43,106 bases of DNA from Fonticula alba (taxonomy: Eukaryota; Opisthokonta; Rotosphaerida; Fonticulaceae). The notes beneath the pieces are model-generated. The model was not told the DNA's origin. It did not search any database and was given only the letters and a program-made list of their open reading frames with translations. Position numbers and translations under genes: made by a program. Location: the NCBI RefSeq assembly GCF_000388065.1, contig NW_009242978.1, positions 1,811,141 to 1,854,246 on the forward strand, in the 5' to 3' direction. Positions 8,873 through 20,900 of this stretch are shown piece after piece (within the stretch, counting starts at the first letter, position 1; each line of letters begins with the position of its first letter).

Positions 8873-11782
8873 CGATTCCCCCGCAAGTGCCCGCCTATTG
8901 GGACAATCGGAGTGGCGTGTGATCTTGCTCCCTACAAGCGGATGCTCGCTCGGGCAACGCGGCCTAATCCGAAGGGGCTGCGATTGCGAGCCTGCCCCCG
9001 AGCTGAAAGGCGCGGGGAGTTGGCCCGTGAGAAGGGCCTCGGTGGCAGTGTAGAATCGACCCACCGGCGGCTTGCTCAGGCGGATCCTTTCGGGCGTCGT
9101 TGCACGTTTGTGCTGTGTTTTTTTTCTCGGCGGGGCCGGGGTCCTGCTGGGCAGAGGCACGCCGCATTGTCTGCAGAGCTACATTTGTTGTTGGAACTCC
9201 GGCCGCTTTCTCCCCCGGAGGAGCCCTCCGAAGCGCGTCATTCGTGCTGGCGTGCAGGTCCAGTGGGAGGGGCATTGTGCGAGGACCAGATGTTCTGGAC
9301 CTTGGCGGGCTACTGCTACAAGAACACCCGGGAGGCCGGGGACGACCGGGTAGCGCCATATAGGGGTGGGGCGAGCGGTTTCCCCCTCCGGTCATGGGAC
9401 ATGGGCATGCCTGCTACGATTGACACGGTCCCTTGTACTGTGCCCCGCCACGGCCCTCTGGCCCGGCGGCCTGCCCACATTCGAACGGATGCATGGGGTG
9501 GCCAGCATTGCCGGCCGCTGGTGGGGCCCGGCCTCCTCTTTTGCGGGTCTGGGGAGTGTCGTGGTCTTGGTGCCGATGGCCGGCGCGTTGGATGCGCGCT
9601 TGGCTCCGGCCGGGGCATTTGATCTGACGGTCAGTGTCGCGTCTGCCGTGCAAGCCGCATCAATTGCGCGTCTTCCCGCCTGAGTGTGTGCCTTGCTGCC
9701 GGGGGGAGAGCCCCGGGCGGCGGGGCAGCCGGCTGGCAGGTGAGGTGCTGTCCTCGTCGGATGCCCCCGGGGCACCGTGAATACAGGGGGCGTGGAGTGG
9801 CGTTAGCCGACGGACACCATTTTGACGGCCATCTGGGCCGGGGGTGCCGACCGCACGCGGGGGGGGGTCTCGTCTTCGAGGGCCGGGGAGGACCAGACAA
9901 CTGAGCCGCCCGGTAGGCGATCAACTAGCATGACATCCGTTAAGCCAGTGTGTCATCTTTGATCATTGCCGGACCACCTCTTGATGTCTTTTCCTCGACC
10001 GCCCTCTCGGTGCGGCACCACCCGCAGTCGTTGCCAGGGGGCATCCACCGAGCCGGCCTTTCGGCCTCGGGCCGGTGGCCGAAGGGAGAGTCCCGCATGG
10101 GGACGCTGCCTTTTCGGGCATCACTCGTGCCGGACTCCCACACAGTCAAGACGGTACACCTCCAGTAACCGGGAATTCGGGATTTGGTCTTTGGGGTGAG
10201 CATGGGATGGCCGGTCGGGGGAGGGCCTTCTCGCCATTCCCATCGGCACGTGGGTTGTGTGACGGCTCGATGCCCTTAGAAAGGGGATCAACTGACCTGG
10301 GGAGCATCTCCACGGATGGAACTCGGCCTGGCCAGCTTACCAAGGGCCCGATGTGGGTGTTCATCAGGGGGGCGTGTGCTTTTGGAAAGCCCTCCGACAG
10401 ACGATGGGGGCACTGGGCCCGGGGAATGGCATGTGCACCGTCCTCCGGGTGCGATGGGAGAAACCCCGATGAAGTCGCCGGGTGCGGGCTTGCAGTCGGC
10501 CAAGGCCGAGGATGCGTCGCTGTCTGTCGCCTGTGGTCCTTCTTCGGCCCTTGCTGCTCCTTGTCACTGATGTTGCGGCGCGCAATCGATGGTCGACCCT
10601 CTGGTCGGGGGTGTGATCCCATCGTCGAGCTCAGGCGGGGAGTTCTGGATAAGAGGCAATTGGTCGATGATCGGTACCCCTCTGAGCCAAAGCCCCGTGA
10701 CACTTGTATAACGGCAGACTTGCGCGATGAGGGTGCTGATGGCTGCTTCTTTCACTCCTGTGTCTCCGGGCCCTCTCCTTTGCCGGTATGCCAAGCAGGC
10801 AACCCCGATGAGCGGGACATGCGGCAGGGGCAGCCATGGTCCGGTGTATGTCTGTGAGCTAAGCAATGTCATCGGCTCCATGGCATCCGCTGTGTGGCCG
10901 CATATCTCCCACCAGAGAGAAGGCGACCCTCGGGTCCGAGAGGGAGCTCAGTGGGATGAGGCAACACAAGATGAAGATTGATTTTCCATCCCCCCAGTGA
11001 GGCCGAGAGTCGGAGCTTGCGCGCGTCGGTGAAGCGGGCAGGCCCTGGACCCGGGGCACTCTTGGTAACCATCTTCAAAGAGAGCTAGTTTCGAATAAGC
11101 GGATCAGCAGGAAGGATGCCCGGGTGCCAGGAGCAGCATCGGGGGGAAGACCGCGGGCGGAGTCGACCTTGATGGGGATGTCTCCAACGGAGAGAAGAAG
11201 GGGGGGATTGAGGGAATGGGTTCTCGAGCCCCGTCGGGTGCATACGACAAAGGGGATCGTCGCCGCGCAAGTGGGGAGATCTCGCTGCAATGAAGGGTCT
11301 CAGGGGAAATAGGGTACCCCGGCCCAGAGTGGACAACATCTTCGTCTGGCACACATGAGGAGCTCTCTCACCCCCGAGGGGCCGCGAATGCTGGTGCATT
11401 ACTGCTTCGAGGAGGAAGGACATGAGCAGGCTCAGTTGAGCCGGGGAGAGGGACCGCCCGAGAGAGGCGAGCTGAAGGGGCCAGCCCGAAAGAGACGGCC
11501 TGACAGGGCTTCGATGTGGCTAGTGGGGGGAGGGCCGCGTCGCAGTGGTCGGGAGGAAAAGAGGGCGATGGGCGTGGTGAACTGGGGAAGAGGAGGACCG
11601 CGGTCGGTGGGTCGTGGCACGGCGACTGGTCGCATCATCCGGCTCGCGGAAAAGTCACCTTCGTCGCGCTGACGACGCCCACGGGGGCCTTCATTGCTCC
11701 AGCAGTGAAGAAAGCCCTTATTCTGCCAGGGGAGCCGACGGTTCGGGGGAGAGGAGATCGATGGGAAATCCCAAGAGGCAAG

Positions 11783-11788
11783 AATAAA
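11783..11788 (+). promoter_or_regulatory. AATAAA, possible poly(A) signal of an unseen transcript
   Basis: AATAAA in the context AGAATAAAAGAC, close to the context of the likely real signal at 1382. It lies 26 bp before the tRNA gene. No upstream gene could be supported, so it may be chance. Confidence 0.25.
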
Positions 11789-11814
11789 AGACTCTCTCGT
11801 AGTCACCACAGAAT

Positions 11815-11888
11815 GGCCGCGTAGCTCAATTGGATAGAGCACCTGACTACGGATCAGGAGGTTGTGTGTTCGAGCCGCATCGTGGTCA
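11815..11888 (+). tRNA. tRNA-Arg (anticodon ACG)
   Basis: A 74-nt cloverleaf without intron. The acceptor stem GGCCGCG pairs with CGTGGTC with two G-U pairs. The D arm is GCTC...GAGC. The anticodon stem CCTGA/TCAGG encloses the loop CTACGGA with ACG at positions 34-36. The T arm GTGTG/CGCAT encloses TTCGAGC, and the discriminator base is A. Internal promoter boxes are present: an A box near 11822 (TAGCTCAATTGG) and a B box at 11868-11876 (GTTCGAGCC). A34 would be edited to inosine to read CGU, CGC and CGA. CCA is not encoded, as expected for a nuclear gene. Confidence 0.96.
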
Positions 11889-11891
11889 ATG

Positions 11892-11899
11892 TTTTTTTT
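11892..11899 (+). terminator. RNA polymerase III terminator (T8)
   Basis: Eight T residues begin four bases after the tRNA discriminator base, the expected place and form for Pol III termination. Confidence 0.9.
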
Positions 11900-13521
11900 G
11901 CTCCGGCGGACGGAAACTTCCTCCCGGGGCCCGGACCCGAGGCATCAAGGTTGGGCAAGCGTCTCCCGTCGAGCCGTTCGGCGCATTTCCGGTCTCTCGG
12001 TCAGCCTGTCAGCCGTGGTCTGCACCCTGTCCGAGGGAGGTCTTCGTAAATGGATGCCTGACCACGGGCTTCGCCGGCTGGTCTGGGCCCGTACAGAGTA
12101 CAGAGCGGGTCTCGGTGACTCGTGGCATCGGTGGGAAAAGTGCGCGGAACACGGCGGAGACGGTCCGGATCCCGGGGGATGCGATTGTGCGAGAGGGGGG
12201 TGCCATTGGCCTGGAGGCTGGGACAAAGGCGACGATCACTTTGATCTGGGGCTTCGGACGAGGAGAATGTGACGCCGCTCGAGGTCGACATATGTCCTGT
12301 AAGAGCATCGGGCCTCATCTTGAGATCTCCGCCTTTCGGCCAGGCTCTATGGAACACCCTGTGAGCTGCGACCAACGGTCCGAAGCGGACATGCTCGGGG
12401 ACATGGCAACACACGATGCGAGGCGGGGCCGAATTCCGGCAGCAGCTCGGGCGCGGCCGCCGGGCTGAGCGTCCCCCTCCCCCGGCATGGCGAATAGGGG
12501 GGCATAGCAGGCAGTGTGCAATGGAAGCCGGCTGGTGATCGGGAGGTCGGGTGTGGTGCCAAATGGTTGGGGGCGTCCAGTGGTGCTCTGGTCCGGGGAA
12601 GGGATCGGGCTTTGAAAATCAACATTGGGGCAGCCCGAGTGGTCGGTGGCTGGCGATGAACGATGGTCTGGGGCCTGGGGAACCGGCATCGATGGCCTGC
12701 CGCAACACGCTGCCCATCGACCCCGAGGTCACCTCTCCAGCGAGGGCTTTGGGGCTTGTCCGGCCATCGCCAGAGGGTGAAGATGTCCGATCTCCTTGGC
12801 GACCTAAAGGGTCGGCCGTGCGATGGGTCAAGGGAGGCGGTTTGGGCTGCACTCCTGCGTCGGCCGCTCCGGAGAGCGTGCACCACACGCGCCCTACCCG
12901 CAGCAACAATATAAGCGTGTCACGGGAGGGGCCCGCTTGCACTTGGCCCCTTGGACGAGACATTCGCGGACAGGTATCGACGGTTTCCCCGAGGTCTGGG
13001 GGTCGTAGAGGCGCTCCAGCCGGCGTGTGTCGAGAACTGGGTCGCCTTAGACCGAAGGCCCCATCATCATCGCCGGGAAGGCACTGGTCATGCGAACGTA
13101 CATAGGGACCGGGCGTTTGTCGCTGCGCATGCGGTGTGCCAAGCGTGCGACATTCCCAACATGGTCTTGGGCCCGCTTGGCCCCGGGCATCTGTGATCTC
13201 GGCAGCCCGGCTTGAGGGCTGGCCGCCGTCCCTCGGCCGGCCATCGTGGGACTTGGCCACCCTGCGGCGATCGCCGCCTCTCGGCGATTTGATGCCCGAG
13301 ACCCCTCCCTGCTGGGGCTTCTCTCCTGGCGAGGGGCCTCTGAGGCACATGTATTGACATCTCACGTGCAAGGTCCTCGAAGCCCAAAACCCGGGGAACC
13401 CACTCACTCTGCGATCGTGCCGGAGCAAAGGGCTCCTTTGGTGCGGGAATTCGTCGCATGTGGCGAAAGATCGACCTCTGAAAAGAACAGCGCGCGCGTG
13501 GACACCCGTTGGCGAACAGAG

Positions 13522-13541
13522 ATTCACATGCATTCACATGC
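13522..13541. repeat. 10-bp perfect tandem duplication
   Basis: Two copies of ATTCACATGC directly adjacent, in intergenic DNA. Confidence 0.9.
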
Positions 13542-13881
13542 CTCCTTGCCATTCCAACCACTCCGCACTAAGATCTCTTCACCAGTTCCCCCTGATCTAG
13601 CCACCTGCGGGGCCCTTCCCCGGCTGGAGCTGACAGCGGGAAAGAGGGAGAGAGACCCCTGACGGATGCTATGCCGGAAATCTGCACCGACTGGGGTGAT
13701 CCCCGAAAGCAAAGGGAAGACCGCGTCAATCTGGACCATGGAAAGTCCCAAACTCGGCGAGCCGGTGCGAATCGAGATGGCGAGCAACGGCAACCGACCC
13801 ACTCTAGTACGCCCCACCGGGTCCAAGAGTAGGCCTTTCAGCAGGCGCCCAGGGCCCGGACAGAGTCACCACATGTGCCCT

Positions 13882-13897
13882 CGCGCGCGCGCGCGCG
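13882..13897. repeat. (CG)8 alternating tract
   Basis: Sixteen bases of alternating C and G in intergenic DNA, a sequence type able to adopt Z-form DNA. No gene is nearby. Confidence 0.85.
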
Positions 13898-14956
13898 CCC
13901 CTCGAGGTCCGGCAGCTGGGGGAACCGCTTCTCGGGGATTGTGGGCGGAGGGATGTGCCCAGGTGCCCGCGGATCGAGGCCCGGACCGGAATCCCCGCGG
14001 TCTGGCCTGACATGCCCGCCTCGCATGGAGAATCCCGACCAGCACTTGCCTTCAAAGGCCACCTTGTGGCCTTCCACCCCGCAATCCCCCGCGTGAGCGG
14101 CTCTTATTCTTGGATGTCGCGGAGCTGGGTCCACCCGAAATGCGTGTAATTCAGAAGGTAATCGAACCAGCCACACGTGGCGCCCCCGGAAAGGAAGCCT
14201 TGGACCAGACACAAGCGCCAGCTCATGGCTTTTGCCCGGGTGGGCGGTCTCCCATGTGATGATTTAATTGCCAACTCTTGATGATGACCCTGGCGCCGCC
14301 CATCCCGGCGGGGGGGGGCGGGGGCATCGCTGCCGATCCGAGCTTCGGGCATCCGTTTCGGAAGAATACACAAGCCGCCGCCGCCGCCGCCGACTGCCCA
14401 GCCCTGTGTGTGATGCTCACACCTACCGGGCCCCGGAGAGGGGCATCCGGCGAGCCATGCCGAGAAACAAAAAGCGTGTCGCAGCTCGACTTGTGGACCC
14501 TCCTGGCATGGATAGCTCTCCCACCCTGTGCTGACCGCGTGTATCCATCGGGCGCCGCCCCATTCGGATCCCCACGGCTCCGGGGATTCGAATCTCCCAC
14601 GTTCACCGCCATGCGAGCCGCCGGGGCCAAGGAAAAACTCCGACCCAGTCGGCCAGCATCTGCCGCGCCGGGATCCACCTGCCTCCCTGGGCCGGGGAAG
14701 GGGGGCCCCCTCCGGTCAGAGGAGACAGCTCGGAAGCCACTTGGTTTGCCTTCTTTTTTTTTTTCCTCCTTTTTAGGACACCACCCTCGGCCTGGCACCG
14801 TGCACCGCTCTGACAAGCATCAACTTTCCCCTCCTTCCGCTGCTTCCTTGCTCTCCTCCCCCCCCCCCTTCCACCTGGCTTCCCTCCTCTCCCACCTTCC
14901 TGGCTCACTCGCTGCTCCGGCTCGGCCTGTGGCTCGCTCCGCCGAGTCGCGTTCAA

Positions 14957-17900
14957 ATGGCGAGCCATGCCTGGCATAGGTCCGGCGCCGGTAGGCTGGC
15001 GCCGGTCCTCTGGCTGTTTGTCGGGTTCTTGGTGACCCTGGCCCGAGGCACGGGGCCGCTCCTGCTGCACGGAACGCTGCACGCTCCCTCGACGGCCGGG
15101 CGTCTGATGGGATTTTCGACGCCCCTCGGAGAGCCATCGATAGCTGTTTACGAAAAGTCGACAAGTATCCTGGAGGCTCGCGAACAACATGTCAAGCTGG
15201 ACCGCCTGACTGACATCCGGTGGGGTGTATTCTTCTCCGACATCGGGCCCTACGCCTTGGTTTGCTCGGCGCCGACTCCCCCTTCGGCGAATCCAATGCA
15301 TATGGTTCTGCCGGGGGCATCCCTGCCGGGGCCCCTGGTCCTCGAGTACTCCCACACTCATGTGGGCGTGTGCGGGCTGACCGCGGCCCTTGCATGGACC
15401 ATGCCGAATACGCAATTGCTCGCGGCCCAGAGTGTGGGCCAGGACTCGGTCGACCTCCTGGTACTTGTTGATGTCGGGTCGAGTGCCGTCACCTTGAAGA
15501 TCCTCCTCGTGGAGTTGGATGTTCTTGCCGGCCAGTTGATGTATCATGACCTGTCTTTGCCGGCCATGGAGTCTGCCCCGGTGTTGGCTGTTCCCGGACC
15601 CGGGCGAACGTTCTTCTTCCTGGAGCCCAACCAACACCTGTGGTATGTTAGGCATCAGGGGGGTGGCTCGGCCGAGGTCTCCGGCATCGCGGTTCCCACT
15701 TCGGGCGTCCTTCAAATGATCTCCTCTCGGGTGTCCTCCCCTTCGGGGGATTGCCCGACCGGGGATTTGATCCTGCTGCTGGATGGGTCGCATATTCGGG
15801 TGCATCCCTGCCCGGCCAGCATGGGCACGCCGTTTTCCTTTTCTCTGCCCCCTGGCACGGTGGGCGGCCCCACTGGGCGCATCATCCTCCCCCCGGCCCT
15901 TTCGATGGAAGAAGTCTTGCCATTGCTCTACTACGCTGAATCATCGCCGGGGGAGCCCCCGGACCGATGGCAAAGCTATGGCGCGCGGACATCCACAATC
16001 GCCAGGCCACCTGGCGGCCGGTGATCACCCCGGCCGGCGTCAATCCGATGGAGGCCGACTTCATGAGCCTGATCGTGGATTTGAATGGGCCCCGGTGGAT
16101 CCTGGCCGTCGGCCATGTGGGCCTGCTGGAGCCGGACCTCTTTCGCTGTGACCCCGATTCGAGCATCGTCTGCGACCGGGAGGATTTCCTCCTGGGTACC
16201 TCGCTGGGATGGATGTGCTCGCCGGGGCGCCAGGCCAGCCCCTTTGCAGACGATGAGCGCCTGTGCGGCGCATGTGGCGACGGCTTCTACTTGGACCGTC
16301 CGGGTGCGTGTGTGTGTCTGTGTGTGTGTGTGTGTTTGTGTGTGTGCTTTCCCCGTTCCTTTTCCTTCTTCTTGCTTCTCCTCCTTTCCGGCAGTTGACT
16401 CGCGGCTGTCGGTGCCAGGAATTTGACCAGCGTCAGGCCGGGGTCCGATGGCCGGCCAAGAGGGATCCATGCACTGACCCATCCTTTGGTGACCTTGCAG
16501 CGCGCCTGTGCCGCCCCTGTCCAAAGGGGTGCACTTCATGCTCCGGTACCGAGTGCTTCCAATGCCAAGCGCCGTTGCTGACGGAGCAAGCCCCCGCCGG
16601 TGGCGGGGTGAACTGTGTGAGTGCCTGCTCGCCGGGCTTCACCGAGCTGGCTGGGGTTTGCCAGCGTAACGCCGGCCCATCGGCAACCCTGTACAGCCTC
16701 ACGGAACGCCCGACCATCAACTCGTCTTCCTCGGCCGGGTTGACGATTCTGGCCCTGGGCTCCACGCATCTGACCCTGGACCCGCGGGATTTCGGTACGC
16801 CCTCCCTGTCGGCGAGGGCCCTCAGCACGCCGTCTGCTGCTCGGGAGGGGGTTTTGTTCTTCATTCCGGACGCCAGGACCCTGTGGATGCCGGCCGCGGC
16901 CGCGAGCGACCCCTCTCGGCCGCCCCTCGAGGAGATCACCCTCTTTCCCGGGTTCCCCTCGGCCGGCGTGGCGTCATACACGGAAATCGGGCCCCTTTTG
17001 CTGCCCTCCGAGGCGGTTCTCCCATTCGCCATGTGCACGGGCCAGGAGGAGCTCCTCCTCGGGGCTCTGTCCTGCTCGCTGCTTCCCGAGCCGGATGGCA
17101 CGTCCCGCGCCGTGTGCCTGGGGGTCCCCGCTCCGATGCCGCAATATGTCGTCAGCCGGCCTTGCCGGATGGTCCGTCGAATTGGCGATCGCCATGTTTT
17201 GGCCTACCTGGACGGGAATCGGGCGGCCCTCTACTTTTTCGATGAATCCTGGCGTCTCCTTGACATCGCTGGTCGGACCCAGGATGGGCTACTCCTCCCG
17301 CGGGTTTTGGCCCCGGTCGGGCCGCGATCGCTGCCGGACTTGGGGGATCCCACGGACTGGTTTGTCCAGACGAATCTCAGCGGCCAGGCAACCGCACTGC
17401 CTCTGGATCTTCTTGAGGGAGATGCTCGCCGGCAGGCCCTTGCCAACCGGCTGTTTGCGAGCCACACCGTCTTCGGGACGCCGGTGCTCTTGCGGACGGC
17501 AGGTCCCCACGGTCCGGGCCGCCATGCGCACGAACTCATCATGACTCGCGTGTTGCCGTCCGGCCATTGGGAAGCCTTTTCGGCTCCCGGGGACATGCTG
17601 CCATCGGGCCGAACGGTGGACCTGCCTACCCTGCGGCACAATCTCGGCCAGGTGCCCATTGGCTTGGGCGGGGGTCCCAGTCGCTTCCAGTCTCTGGAAA
17701 TCGACGGCCTGCCCGAATTCCCGGCCGCATTGCTGCTCGTGACGGAGCGTTTCTTGGCCGTGGCATTCTTTCGGTGCTTGGCGGTGGCCGGCCCGTGCTC
17801 CCTGCTGCCGGCTACCTTCCTGCCGCTGGGAAGGCTCATCACCGGCCTCAGTAGCATGGATGTCATCCAGAGCCCGGGCCAGCCTGCTCAAGACCCAACG

Positions 17901-20900
17901 GCCATACTGGCGATGGCCCTGCTGGCCAAGACGTCCCTGGGCATGGTGGAGATGCGTATTGAGTACTCCTGCCCGAGTGAGACCTTTGGCCCGACATGCC
18001 TGCCCTGTCACCCATCGTGCCGCGAGTGCTCGGGCCCGGGTTCCGACAGCTGCACCGCCTGTCGGGCGGCCATGCCCGACGACCCGGCCATCTGTTTGAG
18101 CGCCTGCCCGCCGGGCCTCATCCTGGATCCACAGGCGCTATGTCGGTGCCCGGGCTCCTGCCTCCGGTGCGACCCGGTCACGGGGCCTGGGGGTGGCTAT
18201 CGGTGTGGGATGTGCCAGGCGGGCTGGGCTGTCGGTAGTCCGAATTCCACCCTCTGTCAGCCGTGTCACTCGACCTGCCTCGAATGTGCGGTCCCCGACA
18301 GCATGCATGCCTGTACAGGCTGTCGCCCGGGGACTTATCTCCACCAGGGGAGCTGCGCGTCGGCCTGCCCGTTGGGCCTCTGGCCGGACGACCAGACGGC
18401 CGAGTGTCGGGCCTGCCCGGCTGGCTGTGTGTCATGCATGTCGGATGGCATGTGCGAGAGCTGCGCGGGGGGCTTTTTCCTCGATGGCAATGGCCAGTGC
18501 GCCAGGTGCGATGCCTCTTGCATGGCATGCTCTCGGGCCGATGCCTGTGAGGCATGTCGCCCGGGGCTGATCTTCCTCCAGCCCGATGAGCATGTGGCCT
18601 CGCTGTGTGGAAGTACCTGCGGCCCGGGCGAGTATCCGGGCGTCGATCGATGCGCCGCATGCCATGAATCCTGCGATCTCTGCGCCGAACGCGCGGACAT
18701 GTGCCAGGTGTGTGGCGATGGCTTCCGGTGGGCGACCGGGCCTCCGGCCGCCGGGCGGACGGGGCCTTGCGTCGCCTGCCCGGCCGGGTGTGCCTCCTGC
18801 ACGGCGGACCGGTGTTACTCCTGCGCCCCGGGCCTCCTGCTGTCGTGGGATGGGGTTTGCTTGGCCGCCTGCCCGGAGAGCACGCATGGGACCGACGAAT
18901 CGTGCCAGCCGTGTGACCCCTCCTGCCTGGCATGCGCCGGGCCAGGCCCGGACCAGTGCACGACATGTGCCCCGGGGCTGGAACTGCTGGAGGTCTCGGC
19001 CCTGGTGGGCACCTGCGAGTCGCACTGTCCCGAAGGCCAATATCGCGATCTGGCCTCCGGCGCCTGTGCGGCTTGCCATTCGGCCTGCGCCACGTGCAAT
19101 GGTCCCTCCGATCGGGATTGCTGGCGGTGTCGGGATGCCCTGCTGCAGGATGGGGACTGTGTGCAACACTGTGCGGCGAAGCATGTCGCCGTGGGGGATC
19201 GGTGTCTTCGATGCCATGCCTCGTGCGATCGCTGTGCCGGGGTCCGGAGCACGGAGTGTTTGCCCAGCTGCGCCGGCGGGCTGTTTGCCCTGCCGGCCGG
19301 GCAATCCCCCATGCGCTGTGTGTCCAGCTGCCCGGTGGGCTACAGCACCATGGGGTCCGGCTGCGCCAAGTGCCAGGATCACTGTGCCAGCTGCCCGGCC
19401 TCGCGGGATGTGTGTGCTCTTTGCGATCGGGGCTGGCTGCTTGAGAGCCCGGATTGCGTGGCCTCCTGCTCGGCTGGGTCTTCGCCACAGGGGAACATTT
19501 GCATGGTATGCCACGATTCCTGTGGGACTTGCTTTGGCCCGGGCCCGGGGCACTGTCTCACATGCGGCGATCATGCCCCGCTGCAAATGGACACCCATTG
19601 CTTTGGGACCTGCCCGGAGGGGGCCTTCCAAGCCGGTCACGAGTGCTTGGCGTGTAGTGCCGTCTGTGCCAGCTGCTCCGGTCCCCGGAGTACCGACTGC
19701 ACCGGCTGCGCGCCTGGCCAGGCCCTCTATGCGGGGACCTGCTTGGCGTCCTGTCCTGAGGGGCACTTCGCCGAGGGGGGCATTTGCCGGCCATGCGACC
19801 AGGCATGCCGGCGTTGCGACCGGGCGGGATCATGCACCGCCTGCTCCGAGCCCCTCCTGCTCCAGGCCGATGGGGAGTGTGTGGCGTCCTGCCCGGCCGG
19901 CTGGCTGGCCTGCCATCCAAGTGGCCGGTGTGAGCCCTGTCCGGAACACTGTGCCGAGTGTGTCCCGGCCGGGGCCCAGTGCATGGCGGTGTGTCAAAGC
20001 TGCCGGCCCGGCTTCCAGCTCTCCGATGGCCAATGTGTCGATGGCTGCCCGGCCGGGGAGTTCCTCGATCCCTCGTCGGGCATTTGCGCGCCCTGTCAAT
20101 GGCCGTGCTTGACATGCGGCAAGGCCGCGGAAAGGTGCACCGCCTGCGCGCCCGACAGCGGCCATCTGATGCCGGAATCGGGCACATGCGTGCCCGCATG
20201 CGGGGCCGGCTTTGCGGCCGTCCGCGGGGTGTGCCAGGCCTGTCCGTCGGGCTGCGAGCAGTGCACGGCCGGGCCCGGGCAGGCTGGCTGCAAATGGGCA
20301 GCCGACGGGACGCCATCCTGCCCGGGGGTGGCCACATGCGATGCCTGTCACGCGGGTGGCTTGCTGCTGGAGGGGACATCCTGTGTGGGTGTCTGCCCGC
20401 CAGGGTGGTATCCCGATCGCGAGTCTGTCCCGGCTGGCTGTCGGCCCTGTCACAAGGGGTGTCTTGAGTGTGATGGCCCGGGGGCGTCTGACTGTGCACG
20501 GGCCCCGGGCTCGGGGGCGACGCGCATTGGCCTGGCCATTGGCCTGGCGGTGGGCTTGCTCGTGGTGCTGGTGCTGCTGGCCGTGCTTGCGGTGCTGTGT
20601 GTGCGCCACCGCCGGCGGGCCATGATGCTTGCCAAGGGGCCCGACACCGAGGATGCCACCATGCTGAACACCATCCTGGAGCTGGCCCTGCCGGGGGCCA
20701 TTTTGGTGAATGTGGACATGGACTTCCGCCGGCTGGACATGACACTGGGCGCCGGGGGCCAGGCCAGCGTGTATGCCGCGCAGTCCGTCGGGCCGGGGAT
20801 CATCGGTCGGCTGGGCTGCCCGGAGACGGTGGCCGTGAAGCGCATGAAGGCCGAGACCATGCGGCCGGTGGATGTCTCCCTCTTCCAGAATGAAGTGGCT

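Larger units (their letters stand above)
8465..11814. other. Intergenic region without a supportable gene
   Basis: This stretch holds a 22-base G-run (8851-8872), a T-run near 9117-9124 and scattered overlapping open frames. A 65-codon frame at 9489-9683 (+), starting MHGVASIAGRWWG, reads smoothly but has no homologue I know and no promoter or splice support. AATAAA at 11783-11788 could end a transcript I cannot see. I annotate no gene here. Confidence 0.55.
11900..14956. other. Intergenic region without a supportable gene
   Basis: No gene could be supported. The stretch contains a perfect 10-bp tandem duplication (13522-13541), a (CG)8 run (13882-13897) and (GCC)6 (14374-14391). A near-palindrome around GATTCGAATC near 14586 mimics a tRNA T loop without a cloverleaf. 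From about 14750 the DNA becomes strongly C/T-rich (T-run near 14755-14763, C-run near 14860) and is probably the promoter and leader of the receptor kinase gene. No TATA box was seen. Confidence 0.55.

Noticed and set aside
9489-9683. Plus-strand 65-codon frame with smooth codon use
   Set aside because: Too short to support alone; no promoter, splice sites, poly(A) signal or recognisable family.
14580-14602. tRNA-like T loop (GGATTCGAATCTCC)
   Set aside because: It is a near-palindrome; no acceptor stem, D arm or anticodon arm can be drawn on either strand.
15930-16024. Short intron or programmed frameshift to explain the frame change in the plus-strand kinase
   Set aside because: No GT-AG pair fits, there is no slippery heptamer, and the paralogue is continuous at this point; an indel is simpler.
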